DNA of 64,000 bases from Paraescarpia echinospica (taxonomy: Eukaryota > Annelida > Polychaeta > Sabellida > Siboglinidae): assembly GCA_020002185.1 (NCBI GenBank), contig CM034543.1, positions 10,933,258 through 10,997,257 of the forward strand, in the 5' to 3' direction. Shown piece by piece: positions 21,498 to 32,172 of the stretch; within the stretch, counting starts at the first letter, position 1; every line of letters begins with the position of its first letter. Position numbers and translations under genes: made by a program. The notes below the pieces were generated by a model that ran no database searches, was not told the origin of the DNA, and saw nothing but the letters and a program-made list of their open reading frames with translations.

Positions 21498-22779
21498 TGT
21501 GTGTTTTCTAACATTTGATAAATATTACTATCACGACTGTCACACATGAACTACCAAGATGTTATTTTGTAAGAGGAAGGGCATTTTTATAGTTGGCAAG
21601 AATAACAAAAATGGTCGTGTTCTTATTTTTTTCTTTAATACTACAGTCGTCATTGGCTGAGTGGTAGAGGTGATACTTTTCTGAGTTATCTCCAATGAAT
21701 TGTCAAGCCGGTCGATGAGCAAAAACTTAGTTTGGGGTATAGCTTTGGGTCTGACATTCATTTTCGTACAAATGCTGTTTAAGGACGTGTACGAATCAGT
21801 CCATGTTTCGACATATAAAGCTGTTGCCCTTCAAGAGTTATACCGAAAATAACATTTGTCTACATTCCAAGTTAATCATATAGTTTTGCGTGAAAGACGA
21901 TACGCGTATCGAAGATGGCACCAGGTATTTGTCGGGATGCATGGCACTCTAACGACCGCTTTCAGTAGTCGATTTGCAGATTTCGTTGTTTCTTTGCAAG
22001 TTCGTTTACCATTTAGACGAAATTGTCGCAATCATTATTTTATTATATGACAATTAAAGCTGCTTTGAAGAAGAATCTCGAAGGCTAACACATCATAAGG
22101 GTTTGAAAGAAAACCTCGTGCTTTTAAGAGCGTTAAAAGAGCTGCTGATTTTCAGCATTGCTTGAGACAGCACAGAAATGGTTGGTAGTTGTCGGCAGCA
22201 TTTGATTCTGCGATATCTGAATTCCCAGCGACAGATAACACCAAAAACATCATCGAAGTCGTGTGACTGTTGCTCTGCGACATGCGGTCTCTGCTCTCTC
22301 CAGGCAATTGGAGTCATATTTTATAGAAACATAGGTAGCGTCACAATGTTGTTTAGTTGTTGTTACATATGGCGTTTAAACAGTGTGAATAATGTTTTGC
22401 TCCGATGGGTTTCGCAGTCTTTGCGACCACCTAGGAAACGGTTTTTTATATTTTGCATAATAAAAAGCTTTTGCTCGCAATGAAATAACTTGACATCATT
22501 TGGATCACACATATACACTTTTGTGGAAACTTAGTCTAAATACAGCGGATTCAGCGAACGTCCACCTAATACCAAGGCATGGATGTTAACTCCTCACTAG
22601 CCTTGGCTACCTAGGTGTCGTGAGATGGTGGCGATTTTTGGCGCTCTCTCTCCTGACGAGTTTACGAAGGCGAGCGACCGTCCAATAGACGAGACTAACG
22701 CGAGGATGTTTCTGAGTAACGTGGCAAACACCGTTCTTTTAATGAATAAGTGTTGAGAACAAAAGTCGAACCTCCTTAC

Positions 22780-22836
22780 CTGATTTAGCCGAAGGTCTCC
22801 GTTGAACTGAACAGTAGTACTCGTTAGGTGTTGAAC
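22780..22836 (-). promoter_or_regulatory. Non-coding leader exon of the secreted-protein gene
   Basis: Downstream of the TATA box, the minus strand has CACTCAGTTCAACACC, with an initiator-like TCAGT, and runs to CTAAATCAG|GTAAGGAGG, a strong donor with its boundary at 22,780/22,779. The exon contains no ATG. It would splice across about 1.9 kb to the signal-peptide exon at 20,837. Confidence 0.5.
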
Positions 22837-22849
22837 TGAGTGTGTTCCA

Positions 22850-22862
22850 CTCTTTATATAGC
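22850..22862 (-). promoter_or_regulatory. TATA box (GCTATATAAAGAG)
   Basis: Reads GCTATATAAAGAG on the minus strand, about 20-30 bp before the initiator-like TCAGT. A diverged copy, with the sequence upstream of it, is at 30,438-30,446. The block 22,830-23,245 aligns with 30,410-30,830, so promoter and upstream region were duplicated together. Confidence 0.55.
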
Positions 22863-23924
22863 GACAAGGTGTGGTGCCTCGCCTCGACTACGTGATCATC
22901 GTCACGTACAATCCTAGCATTGCGTCAGCTGGTAAACGTGTTCAGTAAATTTACATATATGTATACTTATTACAGTGCAATCTTTTATTCGTCTTCAACG
23001 AACACGTGGTTTCTATCCTAAAGCATTATTTGCACTCATGTGGTTTTAATTGTTTATGTTGAATTTGTAGCCTCCAGTATAACGTGGTGACATTTCGCTG
23101 TGACGTTCTACTGCACTAAATGTTTAACATCACTCTGTCATATTATTATTTCAGTGCTATCAAACAGTCAGCAATATGCATTTTGCTCATTCTAATTCGC
23201 TGTAGGTGTTAATTTTGGACAGGTTTTTCTCAAAGTAATCTAAACAAATTTCATTGTCAATTCCTTTAAAAATACAGTAGCATATTATAGTATCTAGCGA
23301 TTATATTAGTTCGTTTTGAATAGTAGTTGCCGTGTCGTTGTACATTTATTGCAATTGTTTTTGTCACAACAAATTTTGTGTATGATTTATGAATGAGTCT
23401 TTTCAAATGTTTCAGCGTTTCTGCGTTAACCATCTGGTCTATGATATACCCGAATTCCCTCAACATCTATACCAAGATACATGAAATGGATACTGTTTCC
23501 ACAGTCTACCCTTTGAGCACCAGTAGTTGATATAAATTATGCGATGGTACATTCATCCGACAACGTCCTAAGCCCATCTCCTGTGTTTTCCGGGCATTGA
23601 GCTCAAGAAAACAGTAACTGTGGTTAAATCAGGATTCGACATACTGGTATTACTATGACAGAGAATGTTTATCTTTAAGGCATGCAGTTAGTGTCATATC
23701 ATCAGGATATTTTGTAAATTTGGAAACAGTATTAATATCCTTTATCTCATTTGTGTACACAGAAAGGAAGAGGGAACAAACACATCCTGGGAAACACCTG
23801 AGTTCAGAACACGTCCCTTAGACATAACTGAACCACCAGGCAAAACTACTTATTTACAGAGTGAGCCTCCCCCTACGGTTATGTACATTTACTGGAAGAC
23901 TAATACATGTTTATATATATGTAT

Positions 23925-24215
23925 GTGTTTGTGTGTGTGTGTATGTGTTTGTTTGTGTGTGTTGTGTGTGTAGTTATATAAATAAGTGTCAAAGCGAAAC
24001 ATACGTCTACTTTCTAAGGTGTATATGTATATTATATATATATATATATTATATGTATATGTTATATATATAATATGTACATATATATATATATATATGT
24101 ATATGTTATATATATAATATATACATATATATATATATCCAGCTTAGAAAGAAGAGGTACGTTTTGTTTTGTAATAATTATATATATATTATATATATAT
24201 ATATATATACATATA
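23925..24215. repeat. (TG)n then (TA)n microsatellites bracketed by inverted 35-bp motifs
   Basis: A TG run (23,925-23,972) is followed by AGTGTCAAAGCGAAACATAC plus GTCTACTTTCTAAG (23,985-24,020) and 110 bp of TA-rich repeats. The same motif then appears inverted as CCAGCTTAGAAAGAAGAGGT (from 24,138). Copy B has the same layout at 46,423-46,610. Confidence 0.85.
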
Positions 24216-25810
24216 AACATATATCCATTTCAGAAAGAGGACGTAACATTCGCTTTCACCCTTACATATACACAAACATGCGTACATTCCAAATCATTTA
24301 GGATAAAGATGTTTCAATCATGTTCATGTTCCTCAACAGAAATATATCACTTGATCGGAGTTAAATCTATTATGTTGTTTTCACTATTGTATGAACTCGT
24401 GCACACACGTCAAGATATCTATTATCCGTTCTGAACCTGGCTCCCATGATAGCGATAGCATGTCTTAGTGGGAGCCATTGACCCCCTTGTGTGTCTTAAA
24501 ACAACAGGTATTTTGTTCTGCTTTAATCACTTATTATTTCTGCCTTTAAGAAATGGTGTATAATATATGCATATTTATTTTATTTGTAGTAAGGCATATA
24601 CCTGACTTGTTTATTGCGTTATTATTGTGTTCTATTTTTGGGATCAAAATAAACTTCTTGTTCTTATGTTGTTTGTACTGTTGTTGGAGAATGTTGATCA
24701 ACATCAAAATGTCGTTTGATCGTTGAGAACATGTTATGTTGTCCGTCCAGAAACGACAAAACGTCTGTGCGTCGTTATGAACATATTATGTTGTTTTCAT
24801 TGTGGTATAAACGTGTTCATAAACATCAAATCGTCCTATGATCGTTGTGAACATGCCACGTTGTCTGTCCAGAAACGACAATAAGTCCGTTCGTCGTTCT
24901 GACTATAATGTGTAGTTTTCAGTATTGTCAAAAAATATTATTCTGCACAAAAATTCGTGTATGTCAATGATTTTCTTTTGCAAACCGTAAGATATTAGCA
25001 CGCGACATATACTTTTTTTGAATCGTGGACAGTTTAACAGAAGAAAGTAATTCCGGTTAAATCATGACCAAAAACATATATTTGCTAATGTGTAGTTTTT
25101 TTTTCTTCGGCAAACCTCACTCCATACATTATGAAACGCTATGCCACCGGGCGAATGTGCACGAAGGCGTATGAACGTAAATCATAACATCAATTATTAT
25201 TTAGTTGGCCGACGACACGCTGATGTATACATCACTCTCAGAAGCTGACGCTTTCAGTGTCCATACACATTTTCTGGTGGACGGAGCAGCCGCAGCGGTT
25301 TTTTTAGGGGGAACAACACATCTTCCGTATATGGCGCGCGAGCACGCATGACCAAACCTGCATAAGCGCACACAAACACGGACGCACGCACGCACGCACA
25401 CATCCTGTCGCATGTGATCAGTGACGTCTCCTGGAATCTTTACTGATTTGTTTCAGTTGTACAGAGATCGATGTTCACAAGGTAGGTCCGTTGTTTCATG
25501 TTGTCCTTCTTTCTGGGTATCCAACAAAATGTCTGTATCATTGCAGGTCTTGCCTTTTTACAAAGGTCAGCAGACCGACATGTTTGCTATGTTATGTCAT
25601 TTCTAAATGGTGTATCTTTCTTTGAAATGCGTTGCATATATAATATTGTAATGATATTGTGTTATTTTTGCATTTCACATGTCGCTATCCCATAAGTCTT
25701 GGCATTATTTAATGTGCAACTTTCGTGACGATAATATTAACGTGCAAATAGTAATTGGAAATACCAATACCGCTGTCAATACCACATCACATATGTACGT
25801 ATTTCATGAT

Positions 25811-26211
25811 TTAATAAGATTGCCACCCAGAGAATTACCTCTAGATGGCAGAAGCACAAGGACGCCTTTTGGGTTATCGAGAGTCCAACTCTTTTGATAT
25901 ACATGTATCCCGAGGTACGTGTCAGTTTATATTTAAACATATTTACGCTACTAGCACCCACACAATCAGCTTATAATATGTTCCAATCCTTTATACTCCT
26001 TTATAAAAATTAGAACTTTCTTATATACAATCTACACTGCTCCTTTACTAATGTAACTTTATGTCCCCTAGACCTTCTATCTTTCTTTACTGAGGAAACC
26101 TTTTTTTATAATTATTTTTATAACCATTCAATATTTAATACAATTATATCTGATCTCCTCCCAATCGCCTGGTCTCCAGTGTTGTCAAACCACATTTGTT
26201 TAGGCGTATTT
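25811..26211 (-). mobile_element. CR1-like LINE 3' fragment (copy A)
   Basis: Closely matches the 3' end of the LINE at 62,850-64,000: shared GATTGCCACCCAGAGAATTA at the 3' edge, then the minus-strand C-terminus with KNKLTRTSGYMYIK and an N.F..L.A..VGASSVNMFK block. Stops and indels are frequent. It ends abruptly at TTTAGGCGTATTTC, where unit U sequence resumes. The paralogous copy is at 48,348-48,742, so insertion predates the duplication. Confidence 0.85.
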
Positions 26212-26227
26212 CTTATTGTTTGTTTAA

Positions 26228-26404
26228 CTTATTACACCGGAGCAACGACGAAACGATGTACGACACAGTGAGGCGGCACCGACTAAAGGTTTCTTATACG
26301 CAACGTGCAATCAGTACTAAGGTGTCTACACCAGTACCCGACATGTTGTTTCTTTCGAATCCAGGGAACTATCAACTAAAGAAATGTGCAATGTTGTTTA
26401 AATT
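26228..26404 (+). pseudogene. VRRHRLK...FLSNPGN block (candidate XPG/FEN-like ORF), U2
   Basis: One continuous frame reads HRSNDETMYDTVRRHRLKVS, then YTQRAISTKVSTPVPDMLFL and SNPGNYQLKKCAMLFKL before a stop. I compare it from memory with an abundant uncharacterised invertebrate ORF: a charged KD..H.RR block, a Thr/Ser linker, then FLSN..NKQ..I..L. That family looks XPG/FEN-like to me because it has VVFDGY, DADTLIV and DDTDLLV motifs in order. Copy B has the same frame at 48,776-48,960. The start and end of the protein are missing. Confidence 0.4.
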
Positions 26405-26585
26405 ATGACGGAAAATATGTCGAGGCCACAGTACTACTTCATTTCTTTTGCACTTGATTCATTATGCAACTTAACGAATTGTTTATTTTCTATGGCACAA
26501 ACTCTTACATGATACATTATGCAACTTCGTGCCAGCGACCAAATGGTGTCAGACCGATACATCACAACATCAGTCATCATTTGTA

Positions 26586-26760
26586 GACTCTTCGACAATC
26601 ACATGCGCATGCGGACTGGGGACAAAGCGGCGCTCGTACAATATCTCCTGAAGCTTGTCCCTGTATGCTCAACAAGGGCTTGTGGTTTATTGTTGATGGG
26701 AGAGGATTGCTCCACAAGTTCTCATGGCCCAAGCACTCCACCTATACAAAAATATGTTTA
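26586..26760 (+). pseudogene. LFDNHMRMRTGDKAALV...DGRGLLHKFSWP block, U2
   Basis: After CATCATTTGTAG, an intron-end-like sequence, the frame reads LFDNHMRMRTGDKAALVQYL and LKLVPVCSTRA. After a frame change it reads FIVDGRGLLHKFSWPKHST then YTKICLI. This strongly recalls the N-terminus of a repeated invertebrate ORF family (MR.G.KAALV..L, then .VDGGALLHK..WP...TY). Copy B repeats it at 49,124-49,297. In family order this block should come before the 26,228-26,404 block, so the blocks are permuted or come from adjacent copies. Confidence 0.5.
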
Positions 26761-26999
26761 ATAATTTAAAAAAAAGACAGGGTGAGTACATTAGTTCACA
26801 AAAACTGTCATACATATATATTCAGTATTACTGTAACACAGTACACCTGTTCAAATAAAAAGAAAAAGAAGAACATACTGTTATGAGCATAAAATATCTT
26901 TGTCGTCCGACATTGACGCCGTGAAAAGGTGTGAAATAGGACTACGCATAAGGCGTTAGACACTTTTCGCACCTCTGAAACAGCTGGAAAGCAGTCACT

Positions 27000-27682
27000 G
27001 TTCAAGAAACTGGGTTTTCATTAAAATGTTTCCATTATACGACCAGCAGTCCGCAATATTCCCAGCTTTCTTTAAGTTTCGCAGCTAAAAAAGTATTCCG
27101 GCTCGTTGGGTAGTTAAGTCTTCATTGATGAAGAGACGATTCATGTCGGTCATTGCATGGTGCGTCTTCAGGTTGGCCCGGCTCTTAAACACGGCATCAC
27201 GGCGACGCTCCGATTTAAACCGCACCACGACTGTGCGCGGGCGTCCCTCTGGAACAAGATGCCCAATTCTGTGCGCCCGTTCAATATCATCGGACTGGAT
27301 TTTCGGAACCATCTTCATGTTGTCGTTTAGAATACGCAAGAGTTCATTTTCGAGTTCTGGTGTACCAAGAGCCTCTGGGATTCCTTCGAATGTGGTATTC
27401 TGCTGTACTGTTCAAGCCTATCATTTTGAAGTTCTAGAGACACAACTCTCTTTTCCAGCTCGGATATTTGTTTTCTTTCTGGTCAATGATTTTGAACAAC
27501 TGTTCAGTTTTTGCTGTGAGTAGATCGAGTTTGTCAGAAAGCTCCCGCGGATATAAACGTTTTCTCAAAGTTTTGAGAACATCACTCTCTGTAAGGATTT
27601 GTGCAAATGCTAGTTTTAGGGTATCCACGTCAATGCCACTGCCTTGTGCAGTAGGCTGACAAAACATATGTATGTACAACAC
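27000..27682 (-). pseudogene. LINE ORF1-like protein (nucleic-acid-binding), copy A
   Basis: N-terminal part (27,434-27,682): TVDTLKLAFAQIL-type text, then LKTLRKRLYPRELSDKLDLL and TAKTEQLFKIIDQKEN, a coiled-coil-like stretch. C-terminal part (27,085-27,339): VPKIQSDDIERAHRIGHLVP, EGRPRTVVVRFKSERRRDAV and FINEDLTTQRAGILF. The IERAHRIG, RPR.V.V.F and LFINEDLT..R..IL motifs are those of L1/CR1-type ORF1 RNA-binding domains. The parts lie in different frames, and a TAG near 27,088 replaces a sense codon that copy B keeps. No ORF2 follows, so this is an orphan fragment. Confidence 0.8.
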
Positions 27683-27974
27683 GATAATTATATGATGCGT
27701 GTAAATATCGCAAGAGACACTGCACGGTTTTATATTTGGAAGACGTCATACTTTGAAAAAGTTGTGTTCACACACATCTTAAGCTGCTTACTTTAAGCGA
27801 TTGAAAATAAAATCTCTTAAAGGAAATAAAAACAAGAAAGTTTAATATTGCATGTAACATTCGAGAACATTAAAAAAATACAGAAAAATACATTTGTAGC
27901 ATAAATTCGATTTTAAACCCGTCTGTGTAGCGATTCCCGCGGAAAATAAAATTTTAATGAGCTAGGCGATCACG

Positions 27975-28722
27975 TGGTATCTTAACGTCACACATGACTC
28001 ACACTCGCAGCAGGCCGACCCTTTCTATGCATTCAGAGCATGTTTACATGGATAATGTTGGGGTAGAAACGAGCGTCAGAATGAGTTGTTATGCAATAAT
28101 CCGATGTAATACAAACACTACTAGTCATCATAAAGGAACAAGCAGTTATCTTACGGTTCCACATGAATTCAATTTTATTCAAAACAATGAATGCGAATGA
28201 GCCTACAACTTGTAGTACAAGTCTACTAGGTTTCGCCGAGCTTGGGCTCGTTTTCAGAATAATTATATCGAATGCAACCAACGGGAGATAATGTACACTA
28301 ATATACATACAATGCAAACATATATCGTATCCAGTTACAGAAAGTAACGTGTAAAATCTCATAATATCACTAAAATATCGATGTATGAAGGAGGAGTTGT
28401 ACAATTTATCATAACAACTGAAATCAGTCAACGAATTTCCGTCGGCACCGATAGCTCACTTGGTAAACGCGTTGGTTCATTGGCGCTCGATTTTACAATC
28501 GGGCGACGCTGGTTCAATACTGACAGCATGCAAACTATTGATTTTCTTTACACTTTTTTTGTTTATGTTTTCACGAAGTAATATAAACCAAATCATTTTA
28601 TACTATGATGCACTGTTTGTAAATATTTTTTTTGTAGTAATTATTTATTCGCCACAAATGAAAATATGGTCATTATATACAACGATGTTTATCAATTGTA
28701 TTTATCCACACAGATCACAATC
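27975..28722. repeat. Left arm of the large inverted repeat
   Basis: Roughly 740 bp that reappear reverse-complemented at 28,785-29,515. Landmarks: CAGGCCGACCCTTTC (28,012) against GAAAGGGTCGGCCTG (29,461); GCATGCAAACTATTG (28,528) against CAATAGTTTGCATGC (28,966). The arms differ by scattered substitutions and indels. The spacer is about 60-70 bp of AT-rich sequence. Confidence 0.85.
28440..28522 (+). other. tRNA-like sequence inside the inverted-repeat arm
   Basis: GATAGCTCACTTGGTAAACG resembles a tRNA D-arm and A-box, and CTGGTTCAATACTGAC resembles a B-box and T-arm. The inverted counterpart is at 28,983-29,062. The acceptor stem is not convincing and the anticodon stem-loop is irregular, so it is a tRNA-derived module, not a working gene. 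Confidence 0.55.
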
Positions 28723-28784
28723 TTTTTCACATATATAATTACAATATATTTACAATTAATAAATTATATATCCATTACATTATA

Positions 28785-29515
28785 TTTGTTTGGATAAATT
28801 AAATTTAGAAACATCGTTATATAATGACCATCTTTTCATTTTTGGAACGAATAAATAATTACTACAAAAATAAAAATTATTTACAAACAGTGCATCATAG
28901 TATACTAAATGATTTGGTTTATATTACTTCGTGAAAACATAAACAAAAAAAGTGTAAAGAAAATCAATAGTTTGCATGCTGTCAGGATTGAACTGGCGTC
29001 GCCCGATTGTAAAGTAAACGACAAGTAACCAACGCGCCTACCCATTGAGCTATCGGGACCAGCAGAAACTGTCTAACTGATTTAAGTTGTTATGGTAAAT
29101 TGTACAACTCCTTCATATATCGATATTCCAGTGATATTATGAGATTATACACGTTACTTTATGTAGCTGGATACACTATATGTTTGCTATGTATGTTTAT
29201 TGGTGTAGATTATCTCCCGTTGGTTGCATTCGATATAATTATTCTGAAAACGAGCCCAAGCTCGGCGAAACCTAGTCGACTTGTAAGCCCATTCGCATAC
29301 GTTGTTTTGAATAAAATTGGAATCATGTGGAACCGTAAGATAACTGCTTGTTCCTCTATGATGACTAGTGTTTGTATTACGTCGGAAAATTGCACAATAA
29401 CTCATTCTGACGCTCGTTTCGACCCAAAAACTATACTTGTAAACATGCTCTGAATGCATGGAAAGGGTCGGCCTGATGCGAGTTTGAGTCATAAGTGACG
29501 TCACATCTCGGCATC
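28785..29515. repeat. Right arm of the large inverted repeat
   Basis: Reverse complement of 27,975-28,722 with about 10% visible differences by eye. It carries the second tRNA-like module (minus strand, 28,983-29,062). Confidence 0.85.
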
Positions 29516-29805
29516 CCGAAAAGCGCGCCAAAAATATGCATATTCGAAAATGTCCGGATGTACAGCATAAAATGTGGAATTTCTAATTTATTGAATTTTT
29601 TTGCTTTTTTTTGCTTGGTGGACGTGGAAATAGATAGCAGGATGTAATGTAACATGAATTCAAGCAATATATGTTTTTATTCCCTTTAAGCACCACAGTG
29701 TGAACAGAACTTTACTTTGGCGTTCGCTACAACGTCGATGACTGCACTTTTATTTAACTGCCATGCATGATTCTTCGTCACCCGTATCGACTTCATGCTC
29801 AGTTT

Positions 29806-30153
29806 TCATTGTACACAATAAAACATGCAGAAATCGCGAAAAATAAGCCTACTATATAATATGTAACCACAATCAGACTGATTCAGAATGACATCCGATC
29901 CTCGTTGACTTTGTTTGCGCATTTGACGAGTGTATGTAAAGAGAGTGCACAGTGCACCAACAAGGACTGAGACGGTGCAAGATATCGCGTCACGCAGAGG
30001 AGGCGACGAAGCATGGTATACTCTCACACGCTGCTGGTCCCTGCTGCGTTGTCGACATGCGCCTACGCAGACCCCATTGTCGTCTCCACCAGCGGCAAGA
30101 CAGATAACGTCCATATATCTTAGCAAGCCGTAGAAGAACTCATAGTAAACTCA
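29806..30153 (-). other. Possible exon next to the duplicated promoter (copy A)
   Basis: A good acceptor, CCCCTGTGTTTTTACAG, ends at 30,154 on the minus strand. The sequence after it is open in one frame for about 100 codons (MDVICLAAGGDDNGVCVGAC and onward to 29,806), but a TGA right at the acceptor means that frame needs another start. A different frame gives a 49-residue basic, Cys-containing peptide. Copy B (50,119-50,466) differs by five replacements in the long frame. Neither frame is compelling, and the segment may be untranslated. Confidence 0.25.
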
Positions 30154-30344
30154 CTGTAAAAACACAGGGGTGTCAGTGTGACTAACTTAAATAAGTAATT
30201 CTATTGTGCACTATATGACTACCCAGGTAGACAGATTGACTACCTTCTGCGTTGTTATATACTGACCTACTAATCTACGATCCCTTGAATAAGACGAAGG
30301 AACTATATATGTTAAAAATACCCCACACATGATAAGATTCTCAC

Positions 30345-30446
30345 CTTTTGTTGAGTATCTCACTTTTTATCGGAAAATAATAATACAGCATTACTTATTT
30401 TATTTATTTCGGTGTTGAACCTATCGAGTTTCCCGTTTTATATAGC
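30345..30446 (-). promoter_or_regulatory. Duplicated TATA promoter and leader exon (diverged paralogue)
   Basis: The minus strand has GCTATATAAAACGGG (TATA core at 30,438-30,444), AACTCGATAGGTTCAACACC, and a donor CAACAAAAG|GTGAGAATC at 30,345. It aligns with the leader exon and TATA box at 22,780-22,862, and the upstream 400 bp also align. Copy B ends its homology at about 50,575, before the promoter, so it lacks this promoter. Confidence 0.45.
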
Positions 30447-30839
30447 GACCAGGTGTGCGTATCTCACCTCGGATACGTGATGATTGTCACATACAATCCA
30501 AGCATTGCGACATCGTGTAGACCTGTTCACGGCATTTACATATTTATATTATTGCAGACTTCTATTCGCCTTCAAAAATCAAGTAGTTTCTACCCGAAAA
30601 CGTCGCTTGCTGTTGTGTGTTGATTTTGTAGCTGCCAGCATGATGTGCTGAGATTTCGTTGCGGCTGGTAATCTTGACCGCACTCAACTTGTGGTATAAC
30701 TCCGTCAGATTACTGTTTCAGCTAGTGCTTTCAACCAGTCCGTGTTACTATTTCTAATTACAATTCGCGATTCTTGTAAATTTGTGAAGGGTGTTTATCA
30801 AAGTAATTCAAAATGGGAAACACAAACAAACAAACCTTT

Positions 30840-31370
30840 TTATCAATCTACGTAATACCCGGCATATGGTAAGGCCATGATGACAGTTCGGATAAATCTC
30901 TTTCAGCTGGAAATTAATCAATCCTGCTCTTAATGGAAGGGGATTATGTACACCATAGCACATAGTAAAATAGCATAGTAGAGTATTTAACGACTGTACT
31001 AGTCCGTTTTAGCTGGTAGGTTCCTCGTCGCTGTTCATCCGTTTAAATTGTTTATGTCACAATGTACTATTTTCAGCGACTTTGCTTCAACAATGAGTCT
31101 ATTAAAATTATTGAGCTTTTCGGTGTCTGGTCTGGAGGATGTTACGTCACCGAGGACCCCAGTTAAAGTTTGACGCCATTTTTATTGCATATCCACGTAT
31201 GGCTTTGCATTTGTATTATTCATTACATTGCTCTTGGTGTGGTATCTCATGTCCACGTAGTCTTGAACAATTGTGGAGTGGTAGGGCAAAGTGGACAGCT
31301 TGCAGTAGTTCCAGTTACAGTGTTATATACCTAAATATACCAATTACAGGGAGTGAAAATCAGTTAGACT
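30840..31370. other. A-only unique segment, no feature recognised
   Basis: Between the promoter copy and the (TATG)n array. A short plus-strand frame at 31,139-31,396 runs into the microsatellite and has no supporting signal. Confidence 0.5.
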
Positions 31371-31401
31371 ATGTATGTATGTATATATATATGTAAGTAT
31401 G

Positions 31402-31492
<91 letters not shown>

Positions 31493-31719
31493 GTATGTAT
31501 GTATGTATGTATGTATGTGTGTGTGTATATACGTACGTGTATGTGTATGTATGTGTGTATGTGTGTATGTAGGTACGTATGTGTTTATGTATGTGTGTGT
31601 GTGTGTGCGTGTAGGTAGGTATGTGTGAGTATGTATGTGTGTGTATGTAGGTATGTATGTATATATGTATGTATGTATGTGTGTATTTATGTAGGCATGT
31701 ATGTATGTAAGTAAGTATG

Positions 31720-31750
<31 letters not shown>

Positions 31751-32131
31751 GTATGTATGTATGTATGTATGTATGTATGTGTGTATATACGTATGTGTAT
31801 GTGTATGTATGTGTGTATGTAGGTACGTATGTGTTATGTATGTGTGTGTGTGTGTGTGCGTGTAGGTAGGTATGTGTGTGTGTATGTATGTGTGTGTATG
31901 TAGGTATGTATGTATATATGTATGTATATATGTATGTATATATGTGTGTATTTATGTAGGCATGTATGTATGTAAGTAAGTATGTATGTATGTATGTATG
32001 TATGTATGTATGTATGTATGTATGTATGTATGTATGTATGTATGTATGTATGTACGTATGCATGTATGCATGCATGTAAATATGTATGTATGTATGTATA
32101 AATATATATGTGTGTGTGTGTTCGTGTGTGC

Positions 32132-32172
<41 letters not shown>

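Larger units (their letters stand above)
24130..27700 (+). repeat. Mosaic unit U, copy U2 (best-kept peptide blocks)
   Basis: Same block order as U1: CAGCTTAGAAAG motif, GAACATGTTATGTTGT motifs near 24,728-24,960, GAATC block (25,018), GCCGACGACACGCTGATGTA (25,208), (CACG)n (25,380), GTAGGT...CAG segment (25,480-25,545), VRRHRLK block (26,270) and LFDNHMRMRTGDKAAL block (26,588). A CR1-like LINE fragment is inserted at 25,811-26,211, and an ORF1 relic follows. Confidence 0.75.
27821..29685. mobile_element. TTAA-targeting foldback (MITE-like) element, 1,865 bp
   Basis: TTAA at 27,817-27,820 and 29,686-29,689 flanks the element. Terminal inverted repeats read AGGAAATAAAAACA at the left and AGGGAATAAAAACA at the right. 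Copy B has the empty site with a single TTAA (50,000-50,003) in otherwise continuous flanks. The interior is a large inverted repeat, and no transposase is encoded. A TTAA duplication is the hallmark of piggyBac-type transposition, but a TAA reading (Harbinger-type) fits equally well because the base before TAA is T on both sides. Confidence 0.8.

Noticed and set aside
28440..28522. Functional tRNA gene
   Set aside because: D-arm and T-arm resemble a tRNA, but the acceptor stem does not pair and it sits in a transposon arm with an inverted twin.
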